Shown piece by piece: positions 8,195 to 16,895 of a stretch of DNA of 64,000 nucleotides (the stretch's first letter is position 1; the number at the start of each line of letters is the position of its first letter). The notes beneath the pieces are model-generated. The model did no database searches, had not been told where the DNA came from, and was given only the letters and a program-made list of their open reading frames with translations. The position numbers and the translations under genes were made by a program. The stretch is from the NCBI GenBank assembly GCA_947498025.1, contig CANMJR010000012.1:1-64000 (forward strand), read 5' to 3'. The stretch is from Helicobacteraceae bacterium. Lineage in GTDB: Bacteria; Campylobacterota; Campylobacteria; Campylobacterales; Sulfurimonadaceae.

Positions 8195-9946
8195 TTAGCT
8201 GAAGAGTTCCAATGCCTCTTTTAGTTTTTCCGAATTTTCATCTATATTTAGGGCAGCCTCTCTAACCTTTTTACTTGTTTCTCTATTGTTTTTTGATAAA
8301 TTTATTGTTTTTTGCATCTGCTCTATAAGTGTTTTAGTCTGTTTTGAGATATGTGCGTTTATATCCATGATAGTTGATGAGACTTTTACAGAATCAACTA
8401 TTTTATACTCTGTTTGTTTGGCATAATTGATTAAATCTGAAGCTGTTTTAGAAACTTGCAACATATCATCACTCACATGTGAAATAGCACTATTATTTTG
8501 ATGGATGCCCTGAAGTATAATATTTATGATTACATCTATGTCGTGGAGGCTTGCATGCGTTTTTTCGGCCAATTTTCGCACTTCATCCGCTACAACAGCA
8601 AAACCGCGACCATGTTCTCCAGCCCTTGCTGCTTCGATGGCAGCATTGAGGGCAAGTAGGTTTGTCTGATTGGCAATATCTCCGATAATACTCAATACAT
8701 CTTTTGTTTGTGAAGCTTGAGCGGTGAGTTCACTCATGTCTTTTGAGAGTTGGATTTGTTTGTCCGCACTCATCGTTACGGTTTTTACAACATCTTCGAG
8801 ATTATCTGAAAATGTCTCCATCGCCTCTTTGTTTAATTTTAAATCTTTATGGGTGGTAACAGACATCTCCTCCGCATCATCAAGGTTTTTCACAACATCC
8901 AAGATTAAGAGGTCAATATTTTCAATATTTTGTTTTTGCTCTTTAATGGTAGCCGCCAGTTCAAATGAAGCAGTTTTTAAAATATCGCTTGTTTGTACAT
9001 TTTTATTTGCACTGATAGATGCTTGCAGAATGGTATGGTTTAAAACTTCAAAAATATTATTTAAGGCTTTTGATATGATAGAGATTTCATCTTTTGAGGT
9101 TTCATCGTATTCTATTGAACAATTTAAATCTATTTTATCATCCTTCACTAAATTTTTTAAAAGGTTTACAATCTTATTAAATTTTGATGAAAAAGTTTTT
9201 AGTAAAATGGATGTGAGAACTATCATAAAAATGAGGATAAACATTGCAATTGCAACAACCATAACTATAGATTTAGACAAAGAGACTATATCCGCTCTTT
9301 TTTTATTCTCTTCTTCTATAGAAAGTAAATTAGTTTCCAATAAGCTATTCACTAAACTTATCTGTTCATTAGCATTTTTCATCAAAGATGAAAACTTTCC
9401 ATTCTCCTCCATCGCTCTATAAATAATGGTGCTTGAAATATCCTGTATAGTCTCTTGAATGTCAACCGCAGTTAAGGGACTAGGATTTTCAAGAAAAACT
9501 GCTGCTTGGATTTTTAACTGTTCTGCTTTTGGAGAGATATGTTCATTTTTTGATGCAGGAGAACTCTCAGACCACTTTAGAATCTCGTTTGCAACCCTTT
9601 GTATTTTTCTATTTTCATGCTCTTTGAAAGTAAAAAGAGATATCTGGTCGCCTAGTTTTCTTAAATTTGACAAATCCTCATAAAAAACAGATATGTCACC
9701 GCTTATGTTTGTTATCTGCATAAAAATATTTTCAGTCTCTTTATTGGAGAGATTGATGTAGGAAATATTCTCTTTTAAAAGATTAGAGTTTATCGCATTG
9801 CTAGATTGTGAGTTTATCATGTAAGAACTATAAACATAAAACGATACCGCAACAGCTAAAAAACTAACTGCAATTAAGGACATGGAGATAAAAAATTTAT
9901 TTACAAATGTGATGTTTTTTATAAGCTGTGTGAATTTTAATGGCAA
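8195..9946 (-). CDS. Methyl-accepting chemotaxis protein
   Basis: A transmembrane chemoreceptor of about 583 residues. TM segments lie at about 20-40 and 227-249 and bound a helical periplasmic domain. The cytoplasmic signalling hairpin is unmistakable: [40 protein letters not shown] (about residues 423-463). No CheR-binding pentapeptide is seen at the C-terminus. I prefer the TTG at 9946 because AGGGG lies seven bases upstream; the frame stays open to another TTG at 9970 without a clear ribosome binding site. The ligand is unknown. It is a single gene with non-coding DNA on both sides. Confidence 0.9.
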   Translation of the reverse strand: MPLKFTQLIKNITFVNKFFISMSLIAVSFLAVAVSFYVYSSYMINSQSSNAINSNLLKENISYINLSNKETENIFMQITNISGDISVFYEDLSNLRKLGDQISLFTFKEHENRKIQRVANEILKWSESSPASKNEHISPKAEQLKIQAAVFLENPSPLTAVDIQETIQDISSTIIYRAMEENGKFSSLMKNANEQISLVNSLLETNLLSIEEENKKRADIVSLSKSIVMVVAIAMFILIFMIVLTSILLKTFSSKFNKIVNLLKNLVKDDKIDLNCSIEYDETSKDEISIISKALNNIFEVLNHTILQASISANKNVQTSDILKTASFELAATIKEQKQNIENIDLLILDVVKNLDDAEEMSVTTHKDLKLNKEAMETFSDNLEDVVKTVTMSADKQIQLSKDMSELTAQASQTKDVLSIIGDIANQTNLLALNAAIEAARAGEHGRGFAVVADEVRKLAEKTHASLHDIDVIINIILQGIHQNNSAISHVSDDMLQVSKTASDLINYAKQTEYKIVDSVKVSSTIMDINAHISKQTKTLIEQMQKTINLSKNNRETSKKVREAALNIDENSEKLKEALELFS

Positions 9947-10087
9947 GTTAGACCCCTGAATAATTTCCAAAAGTTTATAAAAATTATATTACGATATGAA
10001 GACAGGGTTCGGCAGTGCTGTGGGCAAAGCGAGGAAATACTTTTGGGGTATGGATTTGGCTAAAAGCCAACAAGTTAGCTTTTAGCT

Positions 10088-10116
10088 ATCTAAATTAAAA
10101 TTTAGATTGTTTTTTA
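10088..10116 (+). terminator. Hairpin with T-rich tail in the 9947-10179 intergenic region
   Basis: ATCTAAATT-AA-AATTTAGAT is a perfect 9-bp stem at 10088-10107, followed by TGTTTTTT, which resembles a weak rho-independent terminator on the plus strand. No plus-strand gene precedes it. A second inverted repeat, GCTAAAAGC ... GCTTTTAGC, lies just to its left (about 10060-10086). The rest of the 233-base gap shows nothing recognisable. Confidence 0.3.
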
Positions 10117-10179
10117 GAGAATTAGAAATTCCCTTTCATGGATGTGATTTCAAAGGAATATGTAGTTTTTGATACCCAA

Positions 10180-11706
10180 TTATGGCAATCCAAGAAGTTC
10201 TAATTCAGTGGGAGAAAATATAATAAAATTATTTCCACCATAAACCACTTGTGAAATAATTATTGAATCAACAAAAAGCTTTTTTAGTGACTCAAACTTA
10301 TATAAAAGTTGTGGACTTCTTATATGATATATAACAGTTCTAACATCTTTAGTATCTTCTACTATACACTTCTTTAAATCACTTCTCATAGATTCATATA
10401 AAAAATCTTCATTTACAAAAGCATCATTAAAACCTCCTGTACCATCATTAATACCTATTTTTAAAAACTTTTTATTTGATTTTTCATACTCAAAGCTTGA
10501 AATATTTATTATTAACATCAAATCACCTATTACTTTAGAAATCTCATCATTTTCATATGGTAGTTTTCTCATCCCATTCCAAATTAGATTTGAATGTTTT
10601 TCAAATCTCTTTTCAAGTTCACTATTATTTTCATTATCTTTAATAGTAAAATTTATTGCTTTTTTTCTAATATCTTTATCAGTATTTAACAAATGAATCA
10701 TTTGTTTATATGCCATTATTTTGTTTTCATCAACATTTTTAAAAGAATCTATTCTAAATACAATTTTTTCAGTCGTATATATATCTTTAAACTTTTCAAT
10801 GATTCTATTTTCCCATACTTCTAAATCTTTTTGTTCCCATTTATGTTTAAGCAATCTTTCTTCAATTACAAATTCCTTAATATAAAGTTCATTTTCAGTT
10901 TTAAGCACTTCTATATGCATCCCTGCTTTTTTCAACTCCTCCATAAAACTATAAGTTCGTTTTAAATTTTCTCTTGTCTTTTCATGTAAAATAAATCCAT
11001 CCAACCTCTCTTCCAAAGGACTTTTTACTTGAGGGTATATATATGATTCATCAAAAAGTTTAATATCATTTTCTTTAACTTTAAAAACTATTCTGTGCAA
11101 AGAATGAAACCAATCCAAATTCACAATAGGCTGATACATAAACTTACCTTGTTGAGCTTCTAGTCTCCAAAGATTATCCACTTCAATATCAATAAGCCTA
11201 GGATAATCAGGTAGTTTTGGAAAAACTTTTTTTATAATCTCTATAGATTCATTAAAGTCTTGAGTATTTAAGCAATAAATACAACTATATTCATATCCTT
11301 TATAATTAATTTTATCAGATGCAAAATATGCTGCAACTTTTGGATCTACTGTAAAATCGATGAACATTGTTTCCAATTTATGATGTTGTGCTATAGCTTC
11401 TGAAGAATCAAAATTTTTAAACAATTTATTTTTATACGCCCAATTATCAAATCTTTTTAATTTCTCTTCTGCTTTATTTCTTTCTTCATCATTCAATCTA
11501 TTAGCACTAGAAATTAAAGGCCAGATTCCAGTTTGACCTCTGAACCAGTCATATTTACCAGATTCTTTATAGTTTTCTGCTAATTTCAGGGCTTCTTCTA
11601 AACTATCAACAACTATATCTTTATATTTTAACTCTTTGATATATTCTTTACTATAAGCATCTACATCAATATTTTTAGTAGTAATGCCGTCTTCGTATTG
11701 TTTCAT
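10180..11706 (-). CDS. FRG-domain protein
   Basis: A 508-residue soluble protein. Residues about 40-130 match the FRG domain: DWFRGQ at 53-58, and AIAQHHKLETMFIDFTVDP at 104-122 followed by KVAAYFA, equivalent to the common LAQHHGLPTRLLDWT..P..A..FA pattern. The remaining 370 residues are rich in lysine and glutamate and carry no motif I recognise. FRG proteins often occur in accessory and defence regions, but their biochemistry is poorly known. ATG at 11706 has GGAGA upstream. The neighbours are a gene remnant and a toxin-antitoxin pair, so the islet looks acquired; its base composition is AT-richer than the surroundings. Confidence 0.75.
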   Translation of the reverse strand: MKQYEDGITTKNIDVDAYSKEYIKELKYKDIVVDSLEEALKLAENYKESGKYDWFRGQTGIWPLISSANRLNDEERNKAEEKLKRFDNWAYKNKLFKNFDSSEAIAQHHKLETMFIDFTVDPKVAAYFASDKINYKGYEYSCIYCLNTQDFNESIEIIKKVFPKLPDYPRLIDIEVDNLWRLEAQQGKFMYQPIVNLDWFHSLHRIVFKVKENDIKLFDESYIYPQVKSPLEERLDGFILHEKTRENLKRTYSFMEELKKAGMHIEVLKTENELYIKEFVIEERLLKHKWEQKDLEVWENRIIEKFKDIYTTEKIVFRIDSFKNVDENKIMAYKQMIHLLNTDKDIRKKAINFTIKDNENNSELEKRFEKHSNLIWNGMRKLPYENDEISKVIGDLMLIINISSFEYEKSNKKFLKIGINDGTGGFNDAFVNEDFLYESMRSDLKKCIVEDTKDVRTVIYHIRSPQLLYKFESLKKLFVDSIIISQVVYGGNNFIIFSPTELELLGLP

Positions 11707-11808
11707 CAGATTTTCTCCTAATTTTAACTTTTAGTAATTTCTGTATAAAACCTTCAAGAGCTTTTTCAAAAATTACATCCTTGAATTACACCCAATGAGA
11801 ATTAATCT

Positions 11809-11955
11809 CTACTTTTGTGATATACATTGCGCCTTATCCCAACACCCCTCCAATCTATTCAAAATATCAAAACTCTTCATCTCAAACTTAGAAAAAGCGA
11901 ACCATTCTTTGCCTAAATCTTTGAGACTTGCTCCTATGTCCTGACTTGCAAACAT
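11809..11955 (-). pseudogene. Short remnant ORF between the FRG gene and the toxin-antitoxin pair
   Basis: In the 366-base gap before the antitoxin, the minus strand carries a 48-codon frame from ATG at 11955 to TAG at 11809. The frame is open further upstream to a TGA near 11992. The product would begin MFASQDIGASLKDLGKEWFA and end WDKAQCISQK. It reads like the C-terminal end of a longer protein rather than random sequence, and there is no ribosome binding site at the ATG. I cannot name the family. The rest of the gap holds the toxin-antitoxin promoter. Confidence 0.3.
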
Positions 11956-12015
11956 TTCATTAAAATCAAATATAAAATAACCTAAATAAGCTCATATTTT
12001 ATAGCTTAAATTAAC

Positions 12016-12043
12016 TTGATATTCACTTGTGGTTTGTTACAAT
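12016..12043 (+). promoter_or_regulatory. Candidate sigma-70 promoter of the toxin-antitoxin operon
   Basis: TTGATA at 12016-12021 and TACAAT at 12038-12043 are separated by 16 bases. The transcript would start near 12050, about 20 bases before the antitoxin ATG, which has GGAG at 12063-12066. Confidence 0.5.
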
Positions 12044-12072
12044 TAGGCAGATAAAAATTATTGGAGAATCGT

Positions 12073-12318
12073 ATGAAAACATTAACAATTCAGGTGGAAG
12101 ATAATTTTATGAATGACTTTTTAAATTTTGTCGGTAGTTGTAAAGATAAAATCAAAATTACAAAAGACAAAAATTTGGAGTATGACCCTTATTTTTATGA
12201 GAGACAAGCGGAGTTACAACAAATCCGGGATGATATTAAAAGCGGTAAAGCTGAGATGATAAATGACAAAGAGTTTTGGGAAGATATTGATGTTTATGTA
12301 AGCTCATTGCAAAAATGA
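12073..12318 (+). CDS. Type II antitoxin, partner of the RelE/ParE-like toxin
   Basis: An 81-residue acidic protein beginning MKTLTIQVEDNFMNDFLNFV, the short beta-strand-plus-helix start common to ribbon-helix-helix-like antitoxins. Residues about 48-70 (RQAELQQIRDDIKSGKAEMI) form the amphipathic helix that typically wraps the toxin. The start is ATG at 12073 with GGAG at the right distance; a TTG at 12061 is in frame but lies on the ribosome binding site. It overlaps the toxin gene by four bases (ATGA), so translation is likely coupled. It should bind its own promoter and neutralise the toxin; this is known for the family and not shown here. Confidence 0.75.
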   Translation: MKTLTIQVEDNFMNDFLNFVGSCKDKIKITKDKNLEYDPYFYERQAELQQIRDDIKSGKAEMINDKEFWEDIDVYVSSLQK

Positions 12319-12596
12319 ACATAATACAAAATCAAATCTTTTCAAAAGAGTTAAAAGATATTTTGAAATATATTTCTATGGATAAACCGTTAGCGAGTTT
12401 AAATTTTAAAGACGAGCTGAAATTTAAAATTAGAGAACTTCCTGCCAACCCCTACAAATATAAACAATCACTCTATTTTAATGACAAAAATATCAGAGAT
12501 ATGACATATAAAACTTACACACTCATTTATGAGATAAATTTTGAAAAAGATTCTATTGAAATTTTAAAAATATTTAACAAAAACAAGCCTTCATAA
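12315..12596 (+). CDS. RelE/ParE-family toxin
   Basis: A 93-residue basic protein with the RelE/ParE fold pattern: an N-terminal helix pair (FSKELKDILKYISMDKPLAS), a middle segment FKIRELPANPYKYKQSLYF, and two terminal strands (RDMTYKTYTLIYEINFEK, then DSIEILKIFNKNK). Family members either cut mRNA on the ribosome or poison DNA gyrase, and the sequence does not decide between them. The ATG overlaps the antitoxin stop by four bases. The gene is convergent with gltA. Confidence 0.75.
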   Translation: MNIIQNQIFSKELKDILKYISMDKPLASLNFKDELKFKIRELPANPYKYKQSLYFNDKNIRDMTYKTYTLIYEINFEKDSIEILKIFNKNKPS

Positions 12597-12600
12597 ACCC

Positions 12601-12625
12601 AAAAAGGGAACTATTTAGTTCCCTT
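12601..12625 (-). terminator. Rho-independent terminator of gltA
   Basis: A perfect 10-bp stem, AAGGGAACTA / TAGTTCCCTT, with a two-base loop overlaps the gltA stop codon. On the minus strand it is followed by TTTTT. On the plus strand it lies eight bases after the toxin stop but lacks a T-run there. Confidence 0.7.
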
Positions 12626-13904
12626 ACTTCCCAACATAAAGCTGTCTCGGTCGCGTAATTTTTGCTTTTTTGTCTTTTTTGAACTCTATCCATTGTGTTA
12701 TCCAGCCGACTGTTCTGCCTATTACAAAAATCGGGGTGAACATCGATTTTGGGATTTTTAGGGCTGTTAAAATTACTCCTGAGTAGAAGTCGATGTTAGG
12801 GTAGAGTTTTCTACTTATGAAATAGTCGTCGCTTAGGGCAATCTCTTCGATTCTGCTTGCGATTGCCATAAGGTGTGAATTAAGATTCAGTTCATCTTTG
12901 AGCTGGTCTTGCAGCTCTTTTAAAATCTTTGCTCTTGGGTCGAAGTTTTTATAAACTCTGTGTCCAAATCCCATGAGTTTGAAGTCGTCATTGGGGTCTT
13001 TTGCACGAGCAATAAATTTGTCCACATTCTCAATGCTTCCTATCATTTCAAGTTGGGCGATAACCGACTCATTTGCTCCGCCATGTGCTCTTCCCCAAAG
13101 TGCAGAAATGCCCGCACTGATGGCTACATAAGGGTGTGCGCCCGTGGAAGCGACATCCCGTACCGTTGTTGTAGAGGCATTTTGTTCATGGTCGGCATGG
13201 AGGGTGAAGATGGTGTCGAGGGCTTTGATTTCTATCTCCCTTATTCTATCTTCGCCGTTGATATTTCTGTGCATTTTTCCACCCGGATAAGCGCGCAGCA
13301 TGTAGAGAAAATTCTCCGTAAAACTTCTGTCGATGTCGGGCTGAATAAACGGTGCACCGATGGAGTAGCGGTAGGCAAAAGCCGCAACCGTAGGCATTTT
13401 TGCAATGATTCTTCTTGCCATTTCCTGATACTCGGCTTCGTTGTTTATGTCCAAATGGTCAAAATAAAACGATGAAAGAGCACAAGTTGCAGACGCTAAA
13501 GTAGCCATGGGGTGTGCGTTGGATGGAAAAGCAAAAAACAGATTTTTTAACCCCTCATGTAAAAAGGATCTGTGGCGAAGTTCCAAATCAAAATCATGAA
13601 GCTCCTCTTTAGTCGGAAGTTTTGAGTTTAAAAGAAGGTAACATGTCTCTAAATAGCTGTGATTTAAAGCCAGTTCACTTATGTCATATCCGCGATACCG
13701 TAGCTCTCCTTTGTCTCCGTCTATGTAGGTAATATCCGACTTACAGCTTGCCGTTGAAGTGTATCCTTGGTCGTAGGTAAACATGCCTGTTTCGGCATAA
13801 AATGTTGAGATGTCAACTACACTCGGACCTCTTGAACCGTCGAGAATATTGAATTCGTATGATTTATTTGTACGGTTGTCTGTTATGGTTACGCTATTTT
13901 TCAC
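12624..13904 (-). CDS. gltA: Citrate synthase
   Basis: A 426-residue type II citrate synthase, which condenses oxaloacetate and acetyl-CoA in the cytoplasm. Visible conserved segments are GDKGELRYRGYDISELA near residue 64, LHADHEQNAST (active-site histidine region), and GFGHRVYKNFDPRAKIL, which carries the catalytic His and an Arg. The length matches the hexameric bacterial form. The gene starts 11 bases inside the end of the malate:quinone oxidoreductase gene, so the enzyme that makes oxaloacetate and the one that consumes it are translationally linked. A terminator hairpin overlaps the stop. Confidence 0.95.
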   Translation of the reverse strand: MKNSVTITDNRTNKSYEFNILDGSRGPSVVDISTFYAETGMFTYDQGYTSTASCKSDITYIDGDKGELRYRGYDISELALNHSYLETCYLLLNSKLPTKEELHDFDLELRHRSFLHEGLKNLFFAFPSNAHPMATLASATCALSSFYFDHLDINNEAEYQEMARRIIAKMPTVAAFAYRYSIGAPFIQPDIDRSFTENFLYMLRAYPGGKMHRNINGEDRIREIEIKALDTIFTLHADHEQNASTTTVRDVASTGAHPYVAISAGISALWGRAHGGANESVIAQLEMIGSIENVDKFIARAKDPNDDFKLMGFGHRVYKNFDPRAKILKELQDQLKDELNLNSHLMAIASRIEEIALSDDYFISRKLYPNIDFYSGVILTALKIPKSMFTPIFVIGRTVGWITQWIEFKKDKKAKITRPRQLYVGK

Positions 13905-15228
13905 CTGTTAACTCCTGATTGAATTTTTTTGTATCAAATTTTGCACCCAAAAATGCACAGATAAGTTCCGCATCTTTGTAGGCATTCCCTAAACAGCTTG
14001 TTGCCCCTGGGGAAGGGGTCATGTTAAAAACTATCCCCTCTCCCGTCTCTATTTTTGCTTCGCCTAAAAAAAGTTTTTTTGTTTTTTTGTCTATTACTTG
14101 TGGTCGTAATCCGCCGATTCCTTCAGCAAACTCTATATCATTTTCAGTCATAAAAGGCACGATTTTTTGTACCTCTTTGGCAAAGAGTTTGGTTCGGATG
14201 CCGGGAACTTCATACAAAAAGTTTTTGATAGCGTACGCTCTGATGTCGTCGTCATGTAAAAGGTCGTAAAATACCTCAATAACCTCAGAAGAGGGAGCCA
14301 TGGTCTCTAAAAAATCCAAAAAGTGCGCATGGTGGTATCGCTCCAATTTTGGAAGTACGATAGCCGTTGGGCCGAAACGGATTGTGTTGCCATGCACAAT
14401 GTCAGGGTCGCCATGGATCGCCGCAAAAGGGAGTTTAGGGTTTTGGATGGTATAAACTTTTGATTTAAGAGAATCTACTTTAGAATAGTAAAAACTCCCA
14501 CCCACAGGAAGACAAGAAAAATCTTCTCCATGCCCCATTTTGTGAGCAAAAAGGAGTGAATGCGCACCGGCATCTACAACAACATAATCGGCAAAGTAAT
14601 GCTTTCCCTCTACCGTAACTTCAAATTTATCACCGATTTTTCTGATGTTTTCTACCTCTTTTGAGAGATGAACCTCTATATCCGGATTTTCTATTTTGGC
14701 ATTTCTTACAAAACTTTTAGCTATTTCGCCAAAGTTTATGGCGCTCCATCTTTTGTCGGTTCCCATAGCGGCGATGTCTTCGTTTTCATCTCTTCCTTTT
14801 AAAAGTGCAGGTTCAACTTCTGCAAGTTTAGCCTTGTCCCAATACTCCATGTACGGGAAAGCCTCTTTAAACTGTTCAAATCTCTCTTTGATAAAAGCAA
14901 CCTCTTTATCGCCGACTCCAAGAGCCATTTTAGGGATTTTAAACATATATTTGTTTTCATAACCGTAAAGTTTGCCGTAGTTTTCAACCATAGTTGCAGT
15001 TTTGTTTGTTTTGATGGCTTTTTCTAAAGTGTAGTTTGTTTCAATATCGCCACAGTGAAGGGTCTGCGAGTTCCCTTTTGCATTAGAATTGAGCGTAGCG
15101 ATATCGTCATATTTTTCAAACAAACCTATACTTTTTATGTCAGTATATTTAGAAAGTGTGTAGAGTAGGGCAGTTCCGGAGATTCCCCCGCCGACTATTA
15201 TTACATTGTAGTAGTGATTATCCGTCAT
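13894..15228 (-). CDS. mqo: Malate:quinone oxidoreductase, FAD-dependent
   Basis: A 444-residue flavoprotein that oxidises malate to oxaloacetate and passes electrons to the quinone pool at the inner membrane. The FAD-binding Rossmann motif is at the N-terminus (VIIVGGGISGTALLYTLSK, residues about 9-27). Other conserved segments are NSNAKGNSQTLHCGDIETNY near residue 50 and GGLRPQVIDK in the C-terminal third. It overlaps the start of gltA. Mqo commonly replaces NAD malate dehydrogenase in Campylobacterota. A dispersed hairpin repeat fills much of the gap to the divergent phosphomannomutase gene. Confidence 0.85.
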   Translation of the reverse strand: MTDNHYYNVIIVGGGISGTALLYTLSKYTDIKSIGLFEKYDDIATLNSNAKGNSQTLHCGDIETNYTLEKAIKTNKTATMVENYGKLYGYENKYMFKIPKMALGVGDKEVAFIKERFEQFKEAFPYMEYWDKAKLAEVEPALLKGRDENEDIAAMGTDKRWSAINFGEIAKSFVRNAKIENPDIEVHLSKEVENIRKIGDKFEVTVEGKHYFADYVVVDAGAHSLLFAHKMGHGEDFSCLPVGGSFYYSKVDSLKSKVYTIQNPKLPFAAIHGDPDIVHGNTIRFGPTAIVLPKLERYHHAHFLDFLETMAPSSEVIEVFYDLLHDDDIRAYAIKNFLYEVPGIRTKLFAKEVQKIVPFMTENDIEFAEGIGGLRPQVIDKKTKKLFLGEAKIETGEGIVFNMTPSPGATSCLGNAYKDAELICAFLGAKFDTKKFNQELTGEK

Positions 15229-15284
15229 TCAATCGTCCTTATGTCAGCTTTCGAAGATTGTAGTAGATTATCACTTATTATTAT

Positions 15285-15445
15285 CTGATGTTACGCACTT
15301 TTTCTTCTCAAAAAACAGAGTTTTTTCTAAAGAAACATTTTCGCTATGCGAAAAACGATTCTCTTGTTTTGTAGCTTTAGGGGTTGTAGGGATATCTTGT
15401 CCCTGCCATCTAAACGGACGCGTTCGTTTAGATGCATAATATTAG
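15285..15445 (+). repeat. Dispersed hairpin repeat, copy 1 (both termini present)
   Basis: This copy begins CTGATGTTACGCAC (15285-15298) and ends GATGCATAATATTAG, the degenerate inverted copy of that terminus. Inside are the stem CAAAAAAC/GTTTTTT, a second stem TTTTCGC/GCGAAAA, the conserved core GTAGCTTTAGGGGTTGTAGG, the GGGATATCTTGTCCC stem, and the terminal stem ATCTAAACG/CGTTTAGAT. It lies between the divergent mqo and phosphomannomutase genes. Confidence 0.8.
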
Positions 15446-15501
15446 TATTAAGCCTTTTAGTGTAAAATAGGAAATTAAAAATTATTAAAAAGGTGGCAGT
15501 T

Positions 15502-16860
15502 ATGAGTATTTATAGAGAGTATGACATTAGAGGTATTTATGAAAAAGAGTTGAATGAATTAAGTGTTACTCGTATCGGGTATGCTTTGGCTTCTAAGATT
15601 GATGGCGATTATGTTGCGGTTGGTTACGACGCGAGAAGTCACTCTCCTATTCTTTTTGAATACCTTGTCGCAGGGCTTAATGCCGGCGGTAAAAAGGTCT
15701 TAAATATGGGGCTTGTTCCTACTCCCGTGAACTACTTTTGTAACTACAATGAGTTTGACGGTATTCTTGTTTCAGCTTCTGTAATGATTACAGGTTCACA
15801 CAATCCGAGTGAGTATAACGGCTTTAAAATTACAATCGATAAAGCACCATTTTTTGGTGAAGACATTTATGCTTTAGGTCGTGAGTGTGAGGCTATGGGC
15901 GCAATACAGCATGTTACAAGAAATGTAAAAGAGATTGATGCGGTTACGCGCTATGTTGACTTTCTGGTCGGCGAATTTCAACACCTCAAAGGGATGCCGA
16001 CAAAAATCGTTTACGATTGCGGAAACGGTGTTGCGGGTGTCGTAACGGAGAGAATTTTCTCCGGCTTAAATCTTCATACAAAAGGGCTTTTTGTTGACCC
16101 TGACGGCACTTTTCCAAATCATCACCCTGACCCTTCAGATGAGCATAACCTTGAAGATATTAAAAAGCTTTTGGCAACCGACGGAGACATTGCATTTGCC
16201 TATGACGGGGATGCCGACAGAATAGCTGTTTTAACGCACAAAAACAATATTAAGGGCGACATGATGGCTCTTTTGTTTGCCATGAAGATGGACAAACCGA
16301 TTGTTGTCGGTGAGGTGAAATGTTCGCAAGTCATGTACGATGAACTCGAAAAGCGCGGTGCTACGGCAATCATGTACAAAACAGGACACTCGAACCTCAA
16401 AGTGAAGATGAAAGAAGTCAATGCAGATTTGGCATGTGAAGTGAGCGGACATGTGTTTTTTAAAAACCGTTACTTCGGTTACGACGATGCAATTTATGCG
16501 ACGCTTAGAATGTTAGAGCTTGTGCATGACGGGATTGATTTGGACGCAGAGTTGGCAAAACTCCCTCTCGTTTTCTCAACAGAAGAGATAAAAGTAAAAA
16601 CAACAGACTCTGAGAAGTTTAAAATTATAGATAAAGTAAAAGAGCTGCTTAAAAATCCGGATGCAAGTTTCCCGACTATCCGAAACATTATAGATGTGGA
16701 CGGCGTTCGCATCAACTTTGAAAACGGCTGGGGACTCGTGCGTGCGAGTAACACAACGCCTATTTTGGTAACGCGTTTTGAGTCCACTTCTAAAGAAAAT
16801 GCTAAAGTGTATGAAGATGCGGTGAATGGATTAATAGAAAAAGCAAAAGAGTTACTGTAA
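15502..16860 (+). CDS. Phosphomannomutase/phosphoglucomutase
   Basis: A 452-residue alpha-D-phosphohexomutase interconverting hexose 1- and 6-phosphates for envelope polysaccharide precursors. Motifs in order: YREYDIRGIY at the N-terminus, the phosphoserine loop TGSHNPSEYNG at about residue 97, the metal-binding loop AYDGDADR at about 237, the sugar-binding loop CEVSGHVFF at about 314, and the phosphate-binding RASNTTP in domain 4. ATG at 15502 is chosen because AGGTGG precedes it by six bases; a GTG at 15493 lies inside that ribosome binding site. It is AlgC/ManB-like. The gene is followed after 35 bases by a hybrid kinase. Confidence 0.9.
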   Translation: MSIYREYDIRGIYEKELNELSVTRIGYALASKIDGDYVAVGYDARSHSPILFEYLVAGLNAGGKKVLNMGLVPTPVNYFCNYNEFDGILVSASVMITGSHNPSEYNGFKITIDKAPFFGEDIYALGRECEAMGAIQHVTRNVKEIDAVTRYVDFLVGEFQHLKGMPTKIVYDCGNGVAGVVTERIFSGLNLHTKGLFVDPDGTFPNHHPDPSDEHNLEDIKKLLATDGDIAFAYDGDADRIAVLTHKNNIKGDMMALLFAMKMDKPIVVGEVKCSQVMYDELEKRGATAIMYKTGHSNLKVKMKEVNADLACEVSGHVFFKNRYFGYDDAIYATLRMLELVHDGIDLDAELAKLPLVFSTEEIKVKTTDSEKFKIIDKVKELLKNPDASFPTIRNIIDVDGVRINFENGWGLVRASNTTPILVTRFESTSKENAKVYEDAVNGLIEKAKELL

Positions 16861-16895
16861 AATAAAAAAATAATTGAGCATAGTTAAGGTGAAGA

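Noticed and set aside
12604-12625. Hairpin taken at first as part of the dispersed repeat family
   Set aside because: It lacks the core and terminal repeats and works as a simple terminator for gltA.
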